Notes: generated by a model not told the origin, from the letters alone. Positions 44,242 through 53,406 are shown, counted from the first letter of the stretch. The stretch is 64,000 nt of DNA from Acidimicrobiales bacterium (GCA_013003535.1 JABDIY010000049.1:124001-188000), one strand, 5' to 3'. Made by a program: numbers and translations.

Positions 44242-45423
44242 ATGGAGTTTCGCCGGATCAATCACCTCCCGCCGTATGTGCTTGGTGTTATCAATGAACT
44301 CAAGCTGCAGGCGCGGCGGGATGGGATAGATGTCATCGACTTCGGCTTCGGCAACCCTGACCTAGCGTCCCCCGACGTTGCGGTCAACAAGCTGGTTGAG
44401 GCCGCCCAAAAGCAGCGGAATCACCGCTACTCCTCCAGCAAAGGCATCCCCAAGCTACGGGAGGCCGCTGCTGGCCTCTATGAACGACGGTTCGGCGTTT
44501 CGCTCGATCCCGAGACCGAGGTCATCAGTACGATCGGCGCCAAGGAAGGTTTCACGCACCTCATGTGGGTGCTCCTTCAGCCCGGCGACGCTTGTCTGGT
44601 GCCTGCGCCGAGTTACCCCATTCACATTTGGGGTCCGATCTTCGCCGGTGCGGCCATACGCGAAGTACCACTGGCCGAAGGTGACCAGTTCATCGCCAAT
44701 CTCGAACGTTCGTGGGAATACTCGTGGCCAAAGCCCAGAACACTGGTCATCAGCTTCCCGCACAACCCCACTACCGTATGCGTGGATCTACCGTTCTTCG
44801 AGAAGGTCGTGGCGTTCGCGAAACGCCGAAATCTCATCGTGGTTCACGACAACGCGTATGCCGAGTTGGGCTTCGATGGCTATGATCCACCGTCGATTTT
44901 GCAGGTCCCGGGAGCGAAGGACTGTTGCGTAGAGCTGTACTCCATGACCAAGTCTTTCTCGATGGCTGGTTGGCGCGTGAGTTTCCTCCTTGGAAACGCC
45001 GAGGTAGTGGGAGCATTGGCCAAGTTGAAGAGTTATCTGGACTACGGGACGTTCCAGCCGATCCAGATCGCCGCCACCGTCACGCTCAACGAGGCCTCGG
45101 AACACCCCAAGCTGGTGAAGGACATCTATCAGAAACGCCGCGACGTACTGTGCGATGGACTGGATCGAATCGGCTGGCCAATCCAGCGACCGCGGGGAAC
45201 CATGTTCGCATGGGCACCAATTCCAGTGGAATACGGCCATTTGAGCTCGCTCGAATTCGCCAGCTATCTCGTACGCGAAGCCGGGGTTGCAACATCACCG
45301 GGTGAGGGATTTGGCCCCGGTGGCGAAGGCAACGTCCGCTTTGCCCTGATCGAGAATGAACAACGAACCAATCAGGCGATACGCAATCTTTCGAAGGCTC
45401 TTCCGGACCTCACTGCGAATTAG
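44242..45423 (+). CDS. alaC: Pyridoxal-phosphate aminotransferase, AlaC-like (glutamate-pyruvate)
   Basis: Class I/II aminotransferase of 393 residues. The sequence follows E. coli AlaC closely along its length: [78 protein letters not shown] and [15 protein letters not shown] with the PLP lysine. It probably makes alanine from pyruvate and glutamate. The ATG at 44242 follows TATATT by 7 nt. The convergent SMC-like gene ends 20 nt after its stop. Confidence 0.9.
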   Translation: MEFRRINHLPPYVLGVINELKLQARRDGIDVIDFGFGNPDLASPDVAVNKLVEAAQKQRNHRYSSSKGIPKLREAAAGLYERRFGVSLDPETEVISTIGAKEGFTHLMWVLLQPGDACLVPAPSYPIHIWGPIFAGAAIREVPLAEGDQFIANLERSWEYSWPKPRTLVISFPHNPTTVCVDLPFFEKVVAFAKRRNLIVVHDNAYAELGFDGYDPPSILQVPGAKDCCVELYSMTKSFSMAGWRVSFLLGNAEVVGALAKLKSYLDYGTFQPIQIAATVTLNEASEHPKLVKDIYQKRRDVLCDGLDRIGWPIQRPRGTMFAWAPIPVEYGHLSSLEFASYLVREAGVATSPGEGFGPGGEGNVRFALIENEQRTNQAIRNLSKALPDLTAN

Positions 45424-45443
45424 TCCGACGTCGGCTACCGGCG

Positions 45444-47099
45444 TTAGACCGAACTCGCCCGTTCCAAACCAACGGTTGCGGCCCATTGTTGCGCGCAGTC
45501 TCGTTCGGTCACAACGATGAGCTGGAAGTGTTCAGTGAACGCCTCCAAGCTGAAGAGGAGGTCTTCCACTTCATCGTCGGTGAGCACGCCGAACTGACCG
45601 CTGAGGATCACCGGGCAAGACGATCCCGCATGGGCATTGATTCGTTCCAGTTGCGGCAGAAGATTGTCCAATGCTTCGGACGCTCCCGGACGAGAAGGTT
45701 GCTCAGCCCGGGCGAGCTGCATTTCGAGGTGCTGGGCCTTCCGTGCAGTTTGCTCGGCAGCCGCCTCCATTTGATCGATCCGGGCCATCGCCTTGGCGTG
45801 GCGCCGAAGGGCGTTCTCGGCGGCGGTTACCTGATCATCGATGTCGTCAGGGGCAATCCCGGCCTTCTCCCGAGCGTCTCTTTCGGTTATTTCGATCCAC
45901 TCAACCGCCCATTGAGGCAGATCAGCCGGTTCCATGTTGGTCGGGATACCGGAGCCGACCGAATCGAGCGCATCGAACAATTTCCCGAGCGCCTCGATCC
46001 ACAGTGGGTTCTCACGCTCTGTTAGCCGGCTTTCCAGAGCCGGGCCAAGGTCCTCGGGCAGCAGCTCTCCCAGGTGCGGTTTGGCCTCTTCAACGATAGC
46101 GGCCCTGTCGAATTGGAGTTCGCGTTGCACCGGATCGAGACTGGCCTCTGCCCTTGCTTCTTCCAGATCGGCCTGAGCACGGGCCACGGTGGCACTGGCG
46201 GCATGAAGCGCCGCTTGTTTCTGAGGCGGGGCCTGGGGATTGAGGCGATGCATTGCGTAAGCGGTGTAGGTGGGAAGACCGATCCGCCCGAGGATCGCAT
46301 TCATCTCCTTGCTCTCAGCGTCGGTTCGTTCACGCGGCTTTTTCTTGCCGCGCCTTTCTGTCGTTGGGTTGGCCAGCTCGTCGAGACGAGCTTCCTCTTC
46401 ACTGCTCAATCGCACCGGTTGGGCGTCAGCCTCGGCTTGGATTTGGGCGATCTCCGCCAGTTTGAGCTCGCTTTCCGCCGCCGCAATCCGCTCGGTCAGG
46501 GCATCGACGTGCGGAGCGTGACTGGCGGCCTTGGCTTGGTATGCGCGCCATTTTTGAATGAGATCCATCATCCCGGTCGCGGCCTCGATCAGCGTTGGCG
46601 GCTGCTCGTTCACTACAGAAAGCGCATGACCCACCTTGGCCAGGTTGGCCACCACACGAGAATCCATGAGAGCTTCAGCATCGCCTGCCTGATAGCTGCG
46701 AAGGTGCTGAAGGCGAGCTGCGGCTGCGGGATCCAGGTCAGCGCGAATCATCTCCACAGCAACGGCGTCAATACTGGCCCGGCGGACGAGCTGGTCTAGC
46801 TCGGCCTTCATGGCGGGTGGTGACGTGGTTCCACCGGCGGCCTCGTCAGTGTCCAGCACGATGTCCTCGGTAGTGATGGGGCAACCAAGCGCAGCGGGCG
46901 GCAGGCCCTCCAGCTCGATCAGCCCCTTTTCGGTCTCAACGAGGCCGTGGACACCTGCACCGTCGCCATTGGCGAGGGCACGAGCAGCATTGATCACCGG
47001 TTGCCGGTCATCAACCCCTTTTCGTTGCATCACCGTGAGGAACGGGTGCAGATTGAGGGATCCCGATTGACCACCGAGATCCAGACGGAGCAAGCGCAT
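45444..47099 (-). CDS. SMC/RecN-like coiled-coil protein lacking Walker A and B (pseudo-ATPase)
   Basis: A 551-residue protein with the layout of an SMC-type ABC ATPase: an N-terminal MRLLRLDLGG-LNLHPFLTV segment, central coiled coils (about residues 170-240, 300-350 and 410-480), and a C-terminal VILSGQFGVLTDDEVEDLLF followed by FQLIVVTE. The expected P-loop after LTV reads MQRKGVDDRQ, and the Walker B aspartate position reads SGQF, so ATP hydrolysis is unlikely. No known family name was recognised; the relationship is by pattern only. GGAG precedes the ATG. It has no obvious operon partner. Confidence 0.65.
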   Translation of the reverse strand: MRLLRLDLGGQSGSLNLHPFLTVMQRKGVDDRQPVINAARALANGDGAGVHGLVETEKGLIELEGLPPAALGCPITTEDIVLDTDEAAGGTTSPPAMKAELDQLVRRASIDAVAVEMIRADLDPAAAARLQHLRSYQAGDAEALMDSRVVANLAKVGHALSVVNEQPPTLIEAATGMMDLIQKWRAYQAKAASHAPHVDALTERIAAAESELKLAEIAQIQAEADAQPVRLSSEEEARLDELANPTTERRGKKKPRERTDAESKEMNAILGRIGLPTYTAYAMHRLNPQAPPQKQAALHAASATVARAQADLEEARAEASLDPVQRELQFDRAAIVEEAKPHLGELLPEDLGPALESRLTERENPLWIEALGKLFDALDSVGSGIPTNMEPADLPQWAVEWIEITERDAREKAGIAPDDIDDQVTAAENALRRHAKAMARIDQMEAAAEQTARKAQHLEMQLARAEQPSRPGASEALDNLLPQLERINAHAGSSCPVILSGQFGVLTDDEVEDLLFSLEAFTEHFQLIVVTERDCAQQWAATVGLERASSV

Positions 47100-47161
47100 G
47101 ACTACTCCATCGACCCGGACCCCCCTCGGGTGTAGAAATCAAACGCTGATTTTTCAGCCGC

Positions 47162-47623
47162 CTACGAAGCCCGTCGTGCGACTTCGGCGCTGAAACGTTC
47201 GAGGGCGGTCCTCATCAGGAGATCCTCGGCCCTTCGCCGGACGAACCCGGGCACCGGAATGACCAGTTCAACCTCGAGCTGATAGATGACGTCGGTCTGC
47301 CCTGGCTCATCCAGCGAGGGCGAAAACCTGTAGCTCCCGCTGATCGTTTGCACGATGTCGCCTTTCACCAGTTCCCAGGAAATCTGATGGGGCAGATGCT
47401 GGGTTTCGTAGAGAAGCTCATAGCTGACGACCCGCCCGAACGCGGCCGCCGTGAACTTGGCATTCCGGACAAGACCGTCGGAGTTGATTTGGGTGATCTC
47501 TGCCGAAGCTACCCCTTCGGCCCAATCGGGGTACGAAGGGATGTCCAGTGCTACTGCGACACACTCGTCCACCGTTGCATCGATGGTTCGCTTGACTAAT
47601 CGTTGCTCTCTACGGCCGGTCAT
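47162..47623 (-). CDS. SRPBCC family protein (polyketide cyclase/START-like)
   Basis: A 153-residue single-domain protein with the helix-grip pattern: IDATVDECVAVALDIPSYPDW, AKFTAAAFGRVVSYEL, ISGSYRFSP and VELVIPVPGFVRRRAEDLLM. These proteins bind small lipophilic ligands or act in lipid and ubiquinone pathways; the ligand is unknown. ATG 47623 is chosen, with TACATT 8 nt upstream; the upstream in-frame extension lies inside the glycosyltransferase gene. Confidence 0.8.
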   Translation of the reverse strand: MTGRREQRLVKRTIDATVDECVAVALDIPSYPDWAEGVASAEITQINSDGLVRNAKFTAAAFGRVVSYELLYETQHLPHQISWELVKGDIVQTISGSYRFSPSLDEPGQTDVIYQLEVELVIPVPGFVRRRAEDLLMRTALERFSAEVARRAS

Positions 47624-47654
47624 TGAAGCCGAATGTAGTCGTTCCCGGCCACCA

Positions 47655-48803
47655 TCAGGGGGAGGATGCCGGCGGCGGCGTTGCCTGAAGCGCCTGGAGA
47701 CCGGTGTCCAGGCGACGCGCCAAAAGCGAATAATCGAACTGCTCCACGGCCCTCGCACGAGCTGCGACGCCCATCCGGATCCGGCGGTCGGAGTCCGAGA
47801 GAAGCTCGGCGAGCGCGGTCGAAACCGCTTCGACCGATTTCGGTTGATCGACGATCAGACCGGAGACCCCATGTTCTACGGCTTCGTGGGCCCCTCCACT
47901 TCTTCCGGCGATTTGAGGGATTCCCGCCGCCGCTGCCTCCAGAAAGACGATGCCGAAGCCCTCCTGCTCCAAACCCAGCCAACGGTCGTGGCACAACATA
48001 GCCATCGCATCGGAAGCGCCGTACAGAAGGGGCACATCGCCATCGTCCAAGCGTCCGAGGAGGCGCACGGGCGCCTGCAGTTCTCGGATCAACTCCTCCA
48101 AACGGTCGAATTCGCGTCCCGTCCCACCGATCATCACTCGCAGCGAAGGGAAGCTCGTCTGCAGCTTCGCAGCGGCACGAATGAGGACGTCGATTCCTTT
48201 CCGAGGCACCAGCCGGTTGATGGTGGAAACCACCAACGCATCGGCGTCGAGATCGAACCGCTGACGGGCCTGTTGGCGCTGAACCTCGGTCAAAGGATGA
48301 AACCGTGCCGTGTCTACGCCTGGCGGAATGACGATGGATCGTAGCGATCGGCCGACACATCGCTCGGCCTCTTCCAGGGCATATTCGCCAGCGGAGACAA
48401 CCACTTCTGCCTTCTCGAGAACTCGCCGCAGGATCTGTCTCGTCAACGGTAGGCGTCCCGGAATCGTGACCTCGGCGCCGTGAAGCAGCACTCCGTAGCG
48501 ATGGTCGAGGAACGGTCCGATCACCCCCAAGGGCACCGCCGGGTCAAGCAGGACAAGATCTGCTCCCACTTCATCGGCCAGACCGTCGATCCGTCTGGGC
48601 AGCCACGGGTAGGGAATCAGTACGGGCTCCGGGGATCGTTCAATTCGATAGAACTCACCCCGGTCGAACGCTGCACTGTTGGCATAGGGGGTGCAGTAGA
48701 CCGTGGTTGACTCCGGCGGCAGACGCCGCCAGAGTTCCCAAAGGTAGTTCTGAATACCGCCAACTTTGGGGGGGTAGTCGTTGGTGACCAGCAGGTGTTT
48801 CAC
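47655..48803 (-). CDS. GT4 family glycosyltransferase, PimB-like
   Basis: GDP- or UDP-sugar dependent retaining glycosyltransferase with the GT-B fold. The N-terminus reads VTNDYPPKVGGIQNYLWEL, a characteristic of the actinobacterial PimB group that mannosylates phosphatidylinositol, and the C-terminal catalytic EGFGIVFLE (E-x7-E) motif is intact. The actual acceptor is unproven. The GTG at 48803 overlaps the queG stop as GTGA, so translation is coupled and starts upstream of this position are excluded. Confidence 0.87.
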   Translation of the reverse strand: MKHLLVTNDYPPKVGGIQNYLWELWRRLPPESTTVYCTPYANSAAFDRGEFYRIERSPEPVLIPYPWLPRRIDGLADEVGADLVLLDPAVPLGVIGPFLDHRYGVLLHGAEVTIPGRLPLTRQILRRVLEKAEVVVSAGEYALEEAERCVGRSLRSIVIPPGVDTARFHPLTEVQRQQARQRFDLDADALVVSTINRLVPRKGIDVLIRAAAKLQTSFPSLRVMIGGTGREFDRLEELIRELQAPVRLLGRLDDGDVPLLYGASDAMAMLCHDRWLGLEQEGFGIVFLEAAAAGIPQIAGRSGGAHEAVEHGVSGLIVDQPKSVEAVSTALAELLSDSDRRIRMGVAARARAVEQFDYSLLARRLDTGLQALQATPPPASSP

Positions 48804-49831
48804 GCCCGTACCTGAACCCGTTCCAGCGCCCACTGGGCATGTTCGGCCAGAACCGGGTCAGGACCGGTGGCGTAACGACCCAGAACCTCTCTACTTTCGC
48901 AATCGTCAGAAGATGCCGAGTTGCCCAATGCGATGAGGGCGGTCCTCCGCAAGACATTGGGATCCCGGTTGGCGATATAGAAGCGACCGAGCCGATCGAG
49001 AATCTCAGCGTCGCTGGCGGAGAGCAGCCAGAGCAATTCGACGACCGGCTCGGAGTCGTCCTCAGCGTCTGGTGCGAGCTCGAATCTGGCCGGCGGACAG
49101 ACCTCCTGGCAGTCGTCACAGCCATACAGGCGGTCACCCATGGCCTCACGAAACGCCAGCGGCATGGGATCTGGGCCCTGAACGAGCCAAGCGAGACAGC
49201 GGCGGGCGTCTACCACGCCAGGGGCAACGATGGCGTCGGTCGGGCATCCGTCGAAACAACGGCGACACGATCCGCATCCGTCGACGACCGGTTGTTCGTT
49301 GCACTGAAGCGGTGCGTCCGTAACGACGGCTCCTAAAACCACCCAGCTTCCTACGCCGGGCACCAGCAGGTTGGCGTTTTTCCCGTACCACCCCAGACCA
49401 GCTCGCCAGGCGACGTTGCGGTCGACCAAGGCGTTGTCGTCGGCCTTTATGACGGCCCGGTAGCCGGCGAGCCGAAGCACCTCAGCCATCGTCCCCAGAG
49501 CTACCCGCAGGTCGGCATAGTGGTCGTGCCATGAGTAACGAGCGATTCTGCCAACTGGCCCGGTGGTGTCCAGGACGGGCTCGGACCGGCGGTAGTCCCA
49601 CGCACCGGCGATCACGGTCTCAACGGAGGGGAGGCTGGTTGCGGGGTCGGTGCTGCGATCAGGATTCCGATAGGTGAACGCCATCGATGACGCAAACCCG
49701 GCGGCCTTTCGGCGATGGAGCAAAGTCCGGGCAGGTTCCAGGATCTCGTTGGTGGTCACCCCGACGGCGACCAACCCGGCCTCGCGGCCAGCGTGGAGAA
49801 CCGCCTCAGTGAGCTCAGCGGCCGATTGCAT
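48800..49831 (-). CDS. queG: Epoxyqueuosine reductase QueG
   Basis: Cobalamin and 4Fe-4S enzyme that reduces epoxyqueuosine to queuosine in tRNA. The DUF1730 region carries VDRNVAWRAGLGWYGKNANL, followed by two clusters: CGSCRRCFDGCP and CDDCQEVCP. The C-terminal 80 residues look like HEAT repeats. ATG 49831 was chosen because TATTCT lies 7 nt upstream and the longer frame extends into the divergent dehydrogenase. GTGA overlap with the downstream glycosyltransferase. Confidence 0.93.
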   Translation of the reverse strand: MQSAAELTEAVLHAGREAGLVAVGVTTNEILEPARTLLHRRKAAGFASSMAFTYRNPDRSTDPATSLPSVETVIAGAWDYRRSEPVLDTTGPVGRIARYSWHDHYADLRVALGTMAEVLRLAGYRAVIKADDNALVDRNVAWRAGLGWYGKNANLLVPGVGSWVVLGAVVTDAPLQCNEQPVVDGCGSCRRCFDGCPTDAIVAPGVVDARRCLAWLVQGPDPMPLAFREAMGDRLYGCDDCQEVCPPARFELAPDAEDDSEPVVELLWLLSASDAEILDRLGRFYIANRDPNVLRRTALIALGNSASSDDCESREVLGRYATGPDPVLAEHAQWALERVQVRA

Positions 49832-49838
49832 TCCACCC

Positions 49839-49844
49839 AGAATA
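49839..49844 (-). promoter_or_regulatory. -10 box of queG (TATTCT)
   Basis: TATTCT, 7-nt spacer, ATG. The spacer GGGTGGA could also serve as a ribosome-binding site if the true transcript starts further upstream. Confidence 0.45.
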
Positions 49845-49917
49845 GGCCACATCGCACCCGGTCCCGACGAGATCATCGGTCGAGATGGCACTGGCTTGCG
49901 ACCGGGCCGGAGGCTGT

Positions 49918-49923
49918 TAGGGT
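49918..49923 (+). promoter_or_regulatory. -10 box of the medium-chain dehydrogenase gene (TAGGGT)
   Basis: TAGGGT, CTGGCC, then GTG 49930. It faces away from the queG promoter 74 bp to the left. Confidence 0.5.
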
Positions 49924-49929
49924 CTGGCC

Positions 49930-51099
49930 GTGAAAGCTCTGGAGTTCTCCCGCAACGAGGTCCGCTACGTGGCGGCCGCGATGGCGTCACGAATTCGGCC
50001 CGGCAGCGCCGCAAGAAGATCACCCCTCAACTTGATCAATGCCGACCCACCGGAACTGCCCGGCACGGATTGGCGGCGAGTCCGCACGCTTCTCTCAGGT
50101 ATCTGCGGAAGTGATATCGCCACAGTTGAGGGTCGGTCGGCCCGGTATTTCGGCCCGTGGGTCTCGTTCCCATTTGTGATGGGCCACGAGATCATCGGCT
50201 TGGATCCGAACGACCAACGGGTTGTTATCGAACCGGTTCTGGGCCATGAAGCGCGCGGTTTCGACGCGCCGTTCGATGGTGCCGCTCCAGGAGACGGCAA
50301 CGACTACCGCCATATTGTCTGCGGCCACCTGAAGCCCGGAATCCAAACCGGGTTTTGTGCCTCAACCGGCGGCGGGTGGTCCACCGAGTTCATCGCTCAC
50401 AGCAGCCAAATTCATACCGTCCCGGAGGAGTTGACTGACGAGGCAGCGGTGATGATCGAACCAGCCGCGGTTGGAGTTCACGGCGTCCTGAAGGCCAATG
50501 TCGCCCCGGGCGCAACGGTGGCTGTGATCGGTGCCGGAACCATGGGTCTGGTAACGCTGGCGGCACTTCGCCACTTCACCGATGCTGGCAATATTGTAGT
50601 GGCAGCCAAGTATCCAGAGCAGAAAGAGTTGGCGAAGGCCCTCGGAGCCACCACCGTTGTGGATCCCAGCGAAATCGTTCGTGCCGTTCGCCGCTCCACC
50701 TCCAGCTTCGCTATCGGTGACGACCTCAGCGGCGGCGCCGACGTCACCATTGACGCCATCGGTTCAGCGGCAACCATCAATCAAGCGATCGGCATCACCC
50801 GGCCCCGTGGGCGGGCGGTATTGGTGGGCATGCCGGGCAGCGAACAAGTTGACCTCACCGCGCTGTGGCACAGGGAGACCGAACTGGTCGGCGCCTACAC
50901 CTATGGAACCGAGACGCTTCCCGATGGCTCCATGGCCCGTACGTTCGCCCTGGCCACTGAACTGGTGGAAGCTGCTGACCTTGGCCGCTTGGTGAGCCAG
51001 ACCTATCCTCTGGATCACTACGCCGAAGCTCTCGATCACGCGGTAAACGCGGGTCGACGCGGTGCTATCAAGATATGTTTCGACCTGCGTCAGGGCTAG
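49930..51099 (+). CDS. Medium-chain zinc-binding dehydrogenase lacking the structural-zinc cysteines
   Basis: MDR-superfamily alcohol dehydrogenase-like protein (389 residues). Catalytic zinc ligands are present: cysteine in GICGSD, and GHE in VMGHEIIG; the Rossmann loop is AVIGAGTMGLVTL. The lobe that normally binds structural zinc with four cysteines reads VLGHEARGFDAPFDGAAPGD, with none of them. The pattern QTGFCASTGGGWS matches an actinobacterial subgroup of unknown substrate. GTG start with TAGGGT 6 nt upstream. Divergent from queG. Confidence 0.87.
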   Translation: MKALEFSRNEVRYVAAAMASRIRPGSAARRSPLNLINADPPELPGTDWRRVRTLLSGICGSDIATVEGRSARYFGPWVSFPFVMGHEIIGLDPNDQRVVIEPVLGHEARGFDAPFDGAAPGDGNDYRHIVCGHLKPGIQTGFCASTGGGWSTEFIAHSSQIHTVPEELTDEAAVMIEPAAVGVHGVLKANVAPGATVAVIGAGTMGLVTLAALRHFTDAGNIVVAAKYPEQKELAKALGATTVVDPSEIVRAVRRSTSSFAIGDDLSGGADVTIDAIGSAATINQAIGITRPRGRAVLVGMPGSEQVDLTALWHRETELVGAYTYGTETLPDGSMARTFALATELVEAADLGRLVSQTYPLDHYAEALDHAVNAGRRGAIKICFDLRQG

Positions 51100-51201
51100 A
51101 ACACCTCCGGTGCATCGGTGACCAGGCCGAAAACCCACCTCGCCGGCTGAGACCATCGGCACATGCCGAGCCACGAGGCCTCACATCAGCGAGCGGCCAC
51201 C

Positions 51202-51207
51202 TAGGCT
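51202..51207 (+). promoter_or_regulatory. -10 box of the ABC-2 exporter operon (TAGGCT)
   Basis: TAGGCT lies 6 nt before GTG 51214 and decides that start over ATG 51223 nine bases further on. Confidence 0.5.
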
Positions 51208-51213
51208 CATCGG

Positions 51214-52185
51214 GTGGAAGCAATGATTTCGGTCCAGGGTCTGTCGGTCCATTTCGGGGATCTGAAGGCCGTAGATAACCTAAGCCTCCAAATACCCAAG
51301 AACCAGGTGCGCGGCCTCCTCGGACCAAACGGAGCTGGCAAGACGACCCTGGTGAAGGTCATCGCCACGCTGCTGCAGCCGACTGCGGGCACCGTGAGCG
51401 TGGGCGGGTACAGCATCGATTCCCAGGCCAACGCCGTACGGTCAATGATCGGCCTGGCCGGGCAGTATGCCGCGGTGGACGACCTACTCACCGGCCGCGA
51501 AAACCTCGAAATCGTGGGACGGCTCTATCAGCTGCCAAAGGCCGAGGCCAAGCGTCGCGCCGAGGAAGCGTTGGAGCGTTTGTCACTCACCGACGCCGCA
51601 GATCGACTGGTCCGAACCTATTCCGGTGGGATGCGACGACGGCTGGATCTGGGCGCCAGTCTGGTGGGACGCCCCCAGGTACTCATCCTAGATGAGCCGA
51701 CCACCGGTCTGGACCCCCGTACCAGACTGGACCTCTGGGACTTCCTTCGCGACCTTGTGTCGGACGGCGCAACGATTCTGCTCACGACCCAGTATTTGGA
51801 GGAAGCTGACGAGCTGTGCGACCGGATCACGGTGATCGATTCGGGGACAATCATCGCCGACGGAACGGCCGACGAACTGAAAGCCCGGGTTGGTGGTGAT
51901 CTGGTAATGGCCTCACCAAAACGAAGGCAAGACCTGCATCGAGTAAAGGAGCTGCTCGCTGACATCGGCGAGGGCTCGGTACGGGTGGACGAGAACTTGA
52001 TGACTGTGGCGGTGCCGGTTGAGTCACGTGTGACGGCGCTGGTGAAGGCCGCTCAGGCTATCGACACAGCAGGCATCGAACTGAGCGATCTCGGTGTGCA
52101 GCGCCCCTCACTCGATGACGTGTTTCTCGCCATCACCGGTACGGCCGGAAACGACGCCGCTGGAACCAATGGAGGTCAGAAGTGA
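51214..52185 (+). CDS. ABC transporter ATP-binding protein, DrrA-type
   Basis: Cytoplasmic ATPase of an ABC-2 exporter, 323 residues. Walker A GPNGAGKTT, the signature YSGGMRRRLDLG, Walker B and D-loop LILDEPTTGLDP, and TTQYLEEADELCDR are all typical of the DrrA daunorubicin-resistance family and its polyketide or lipid export relatives. The DrrA-type C-terminal domain follows. It overlaps the permease gene as GTGA. The exported compound is unknown. Confidence 0.92.
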   Translation: MEAMISVQGLSVHFGDLKAVDNLSLQIPKNQVRGLLGPNGAGKTTLVKVIATLLQPTAGTVSVGGYSIDSQANAVRSMIGLAGQYAAVDDLLTGRENLEIVGRLYQLPKAEAKRRAEEALERLSLTDAADRLVRTYSGGMRRRLDLGASLVGRPQVLILDEPTTGLDPRTRLDLWDFLRDLVSDGATILLTTQYLEEADELCDRITVIDSGTIIADGTADELKARVGGDLVMASPKRRQDLHRVKELLADIGEGSVRVDENLMTVAVPVESRVTALVKAAQAIDTAGIELSDLGVQRPSLDDVFLAITGTAGNDAAGTNGGQK

Positions 52186-53006
52186 CCAGCGTTCAAAGCA
52201 CGTCGGGACCTGATCTGATCACTCCCGTTCCGAACTCGCAAAGCAAACCTTTCAGCGGTCTGCTCAACGATGTTGTGGCCATGACCAGGCGGAACCTTCT
52301 CCGACTCTTTCGGACGCCACAGGTCATAGTTTTCGCCACAATCCAACCGGTCATCTTTGTGCTGCTCTTCAACTTCGTGTTCGGCGGCTCGGTGCAGTTT
52401 GCTCCCGGCATTGAATACATCGATTTCCTGATCCCGGGAATCTTGGTTCAGACGTCGCTCTTCGCCGCTGGGAACACTGCGATCGGTCTGACCGATGATC
52501 TCCAAAAGGGTGCGATCGACCGATTCCGCTCGCTGCCAATGCACCACAGTGCCGTGCTCATTGGGCGGACGAACGCGGACGCACTACGGGCTGCGCTTAC
52601 GATGACGATCGTTTGTGTGGTCGGTTTCGTCATCGGTTTCCGGACAAGCCATTTCTCGGGTCTCGTGCTCGGGGTGCTTCTGGCCATCTTCCTCAGCTAC
52701 GCCTTCAACTGGGTCTTCGCGGCGTTTGCTTTGTATGTAAAAGACCCCGAGGCGGCTCAGGCTGGAGCGTTCTTGCCGGTATTCCCGTTGGTATTCGCCG
52801 CTTCCACCTTTGCGCCGGTGGACAACATGCCCGGCTGGTTACAGCCATTCGCTGACAATCAGCCGGTGACGGTGACCGTCGATGCGGTCCGCGCGCTGAC
52901 CCAAGGGACGCCCGCTGGCGCCGACGTGCTCGCCTCGATGGGATACTCGGCGGCGATCATGGCGATCGCAATTCCGATCGCCACGAGAAAATTCAAACGG
53001 TCCTAA
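52182..53006 (+). CDS. ABC-2 family permease, DrrB-type
   Basis: Membrane subunit paired with the preceding ATPase. The 274-residue protein starts with a cytoplasmic arm and has six transmembrane segments; the family signature FPLVFAASTFAPVDNMPGWL lies near residue 206. The GTG start is embedded in the ATPase stop. Downstream there is a tandem repeat before the convergent small membrane-protein gene. Confidence 0.9.
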   Translation: MTSVQSTSGPDLITPVPNSQSKPFSGLLNDVVAMTRRNLLRLFRTPQVIVFATIQPVIFVLLFNFVFGGSVQFAPGIEYIDFLIPGILVQTSLFAAGNTAIGLTDDLQKGAIDRFRSLPMHHSAVLIGRTNADALRAALTMTIVCVVGFVIGFRTSHFSGLVLGVLLAIFLSYAFNWVFAAFALYVKDPEAAQAGAFLPVFPLVFAASTFAPVDNMPGWLQPFADNQPVTVTVDAVRALTQGTPAGADVLASMGYSAAIMAIAIPIATRKFKRS

Positions 53007-53011
53007 GCGGC

Positions 53012-53190
53012 GAACCGGCCACCTACTGCAGCGCCGAAAGCAAAGCCTCCGTGGCACCTGAACGGCCCCCGGAGGGACAACAAAACCTAGAGCAGTCCAG
53101 GCTCGAGGAACCGGCCACCTACTGCAGCGCCGAAGGCAAAGCCTCCGTGGCACCTGAACAACCCCCCGGAGGGACCACAGAGCCTAGGCG
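53012..53190. repeat. Two tandem copies of an 82-83-bp element between convergent genes
   Basis: Copies begin GAACCGGCCACC at 53012 and at 53108, a period of 96 bp with a 14-bp spacer. The first 52 positions differ at one base; the rest diverge slightly with one indel. Each copy contains CCTCCG...CGGAGG, a potential hairpin of about 35 nt, and ends in a CCTAG sequence. The second copy runs into the stop codon of the small gene at 53184. A terminator or genome-wide interspersed repeat role is possible. Confidence 0.85.
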
Positions 53191-53345
53191 GCGTAGAGAA
53201 ACCCCGCGCCGAAGGCGGCAGCGATCAGACCGAAAATCACGGCTAGTTTGATGACCTTCTTGAAGAAGAACAGCGCTGCCAACCCGACCAGCGCAATCGT
53301 CGTGATGCTGTAGCCGGCCAGGTTTTCCGAAATCCATTCCTTCAC
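53184..53345 (-). CDS. Small membrane protein, unknown function
   Basis: A 53-residue protein starting at GTG 53345, MKEWISENLAGYSITTIALV, with two hydrophobic stretches (about residues 13-27 and 34-52) separated by FFFKKVIK, and ending in TAG. It was missed as too short by length-based searching. Hydrophobic pattern and codon use look coding. Convergent with the ABC-2 permease, its stop falling inside the second repeat copy. No ribosome-binding site is obvious. Confidence 0.5.
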   Translation of the reverse strand: MKEWISENLAGYSITTIALVGLAALFFFKKVIKLAVIFGLIAAAFGAGFLYAA

Positions 53346-53406
53346 GGCCGTAGATACTAGGGACCCGTGGTAGCCAAGTGGTGGCGGTCAGGGTAGATCT
53401 AGTCCC

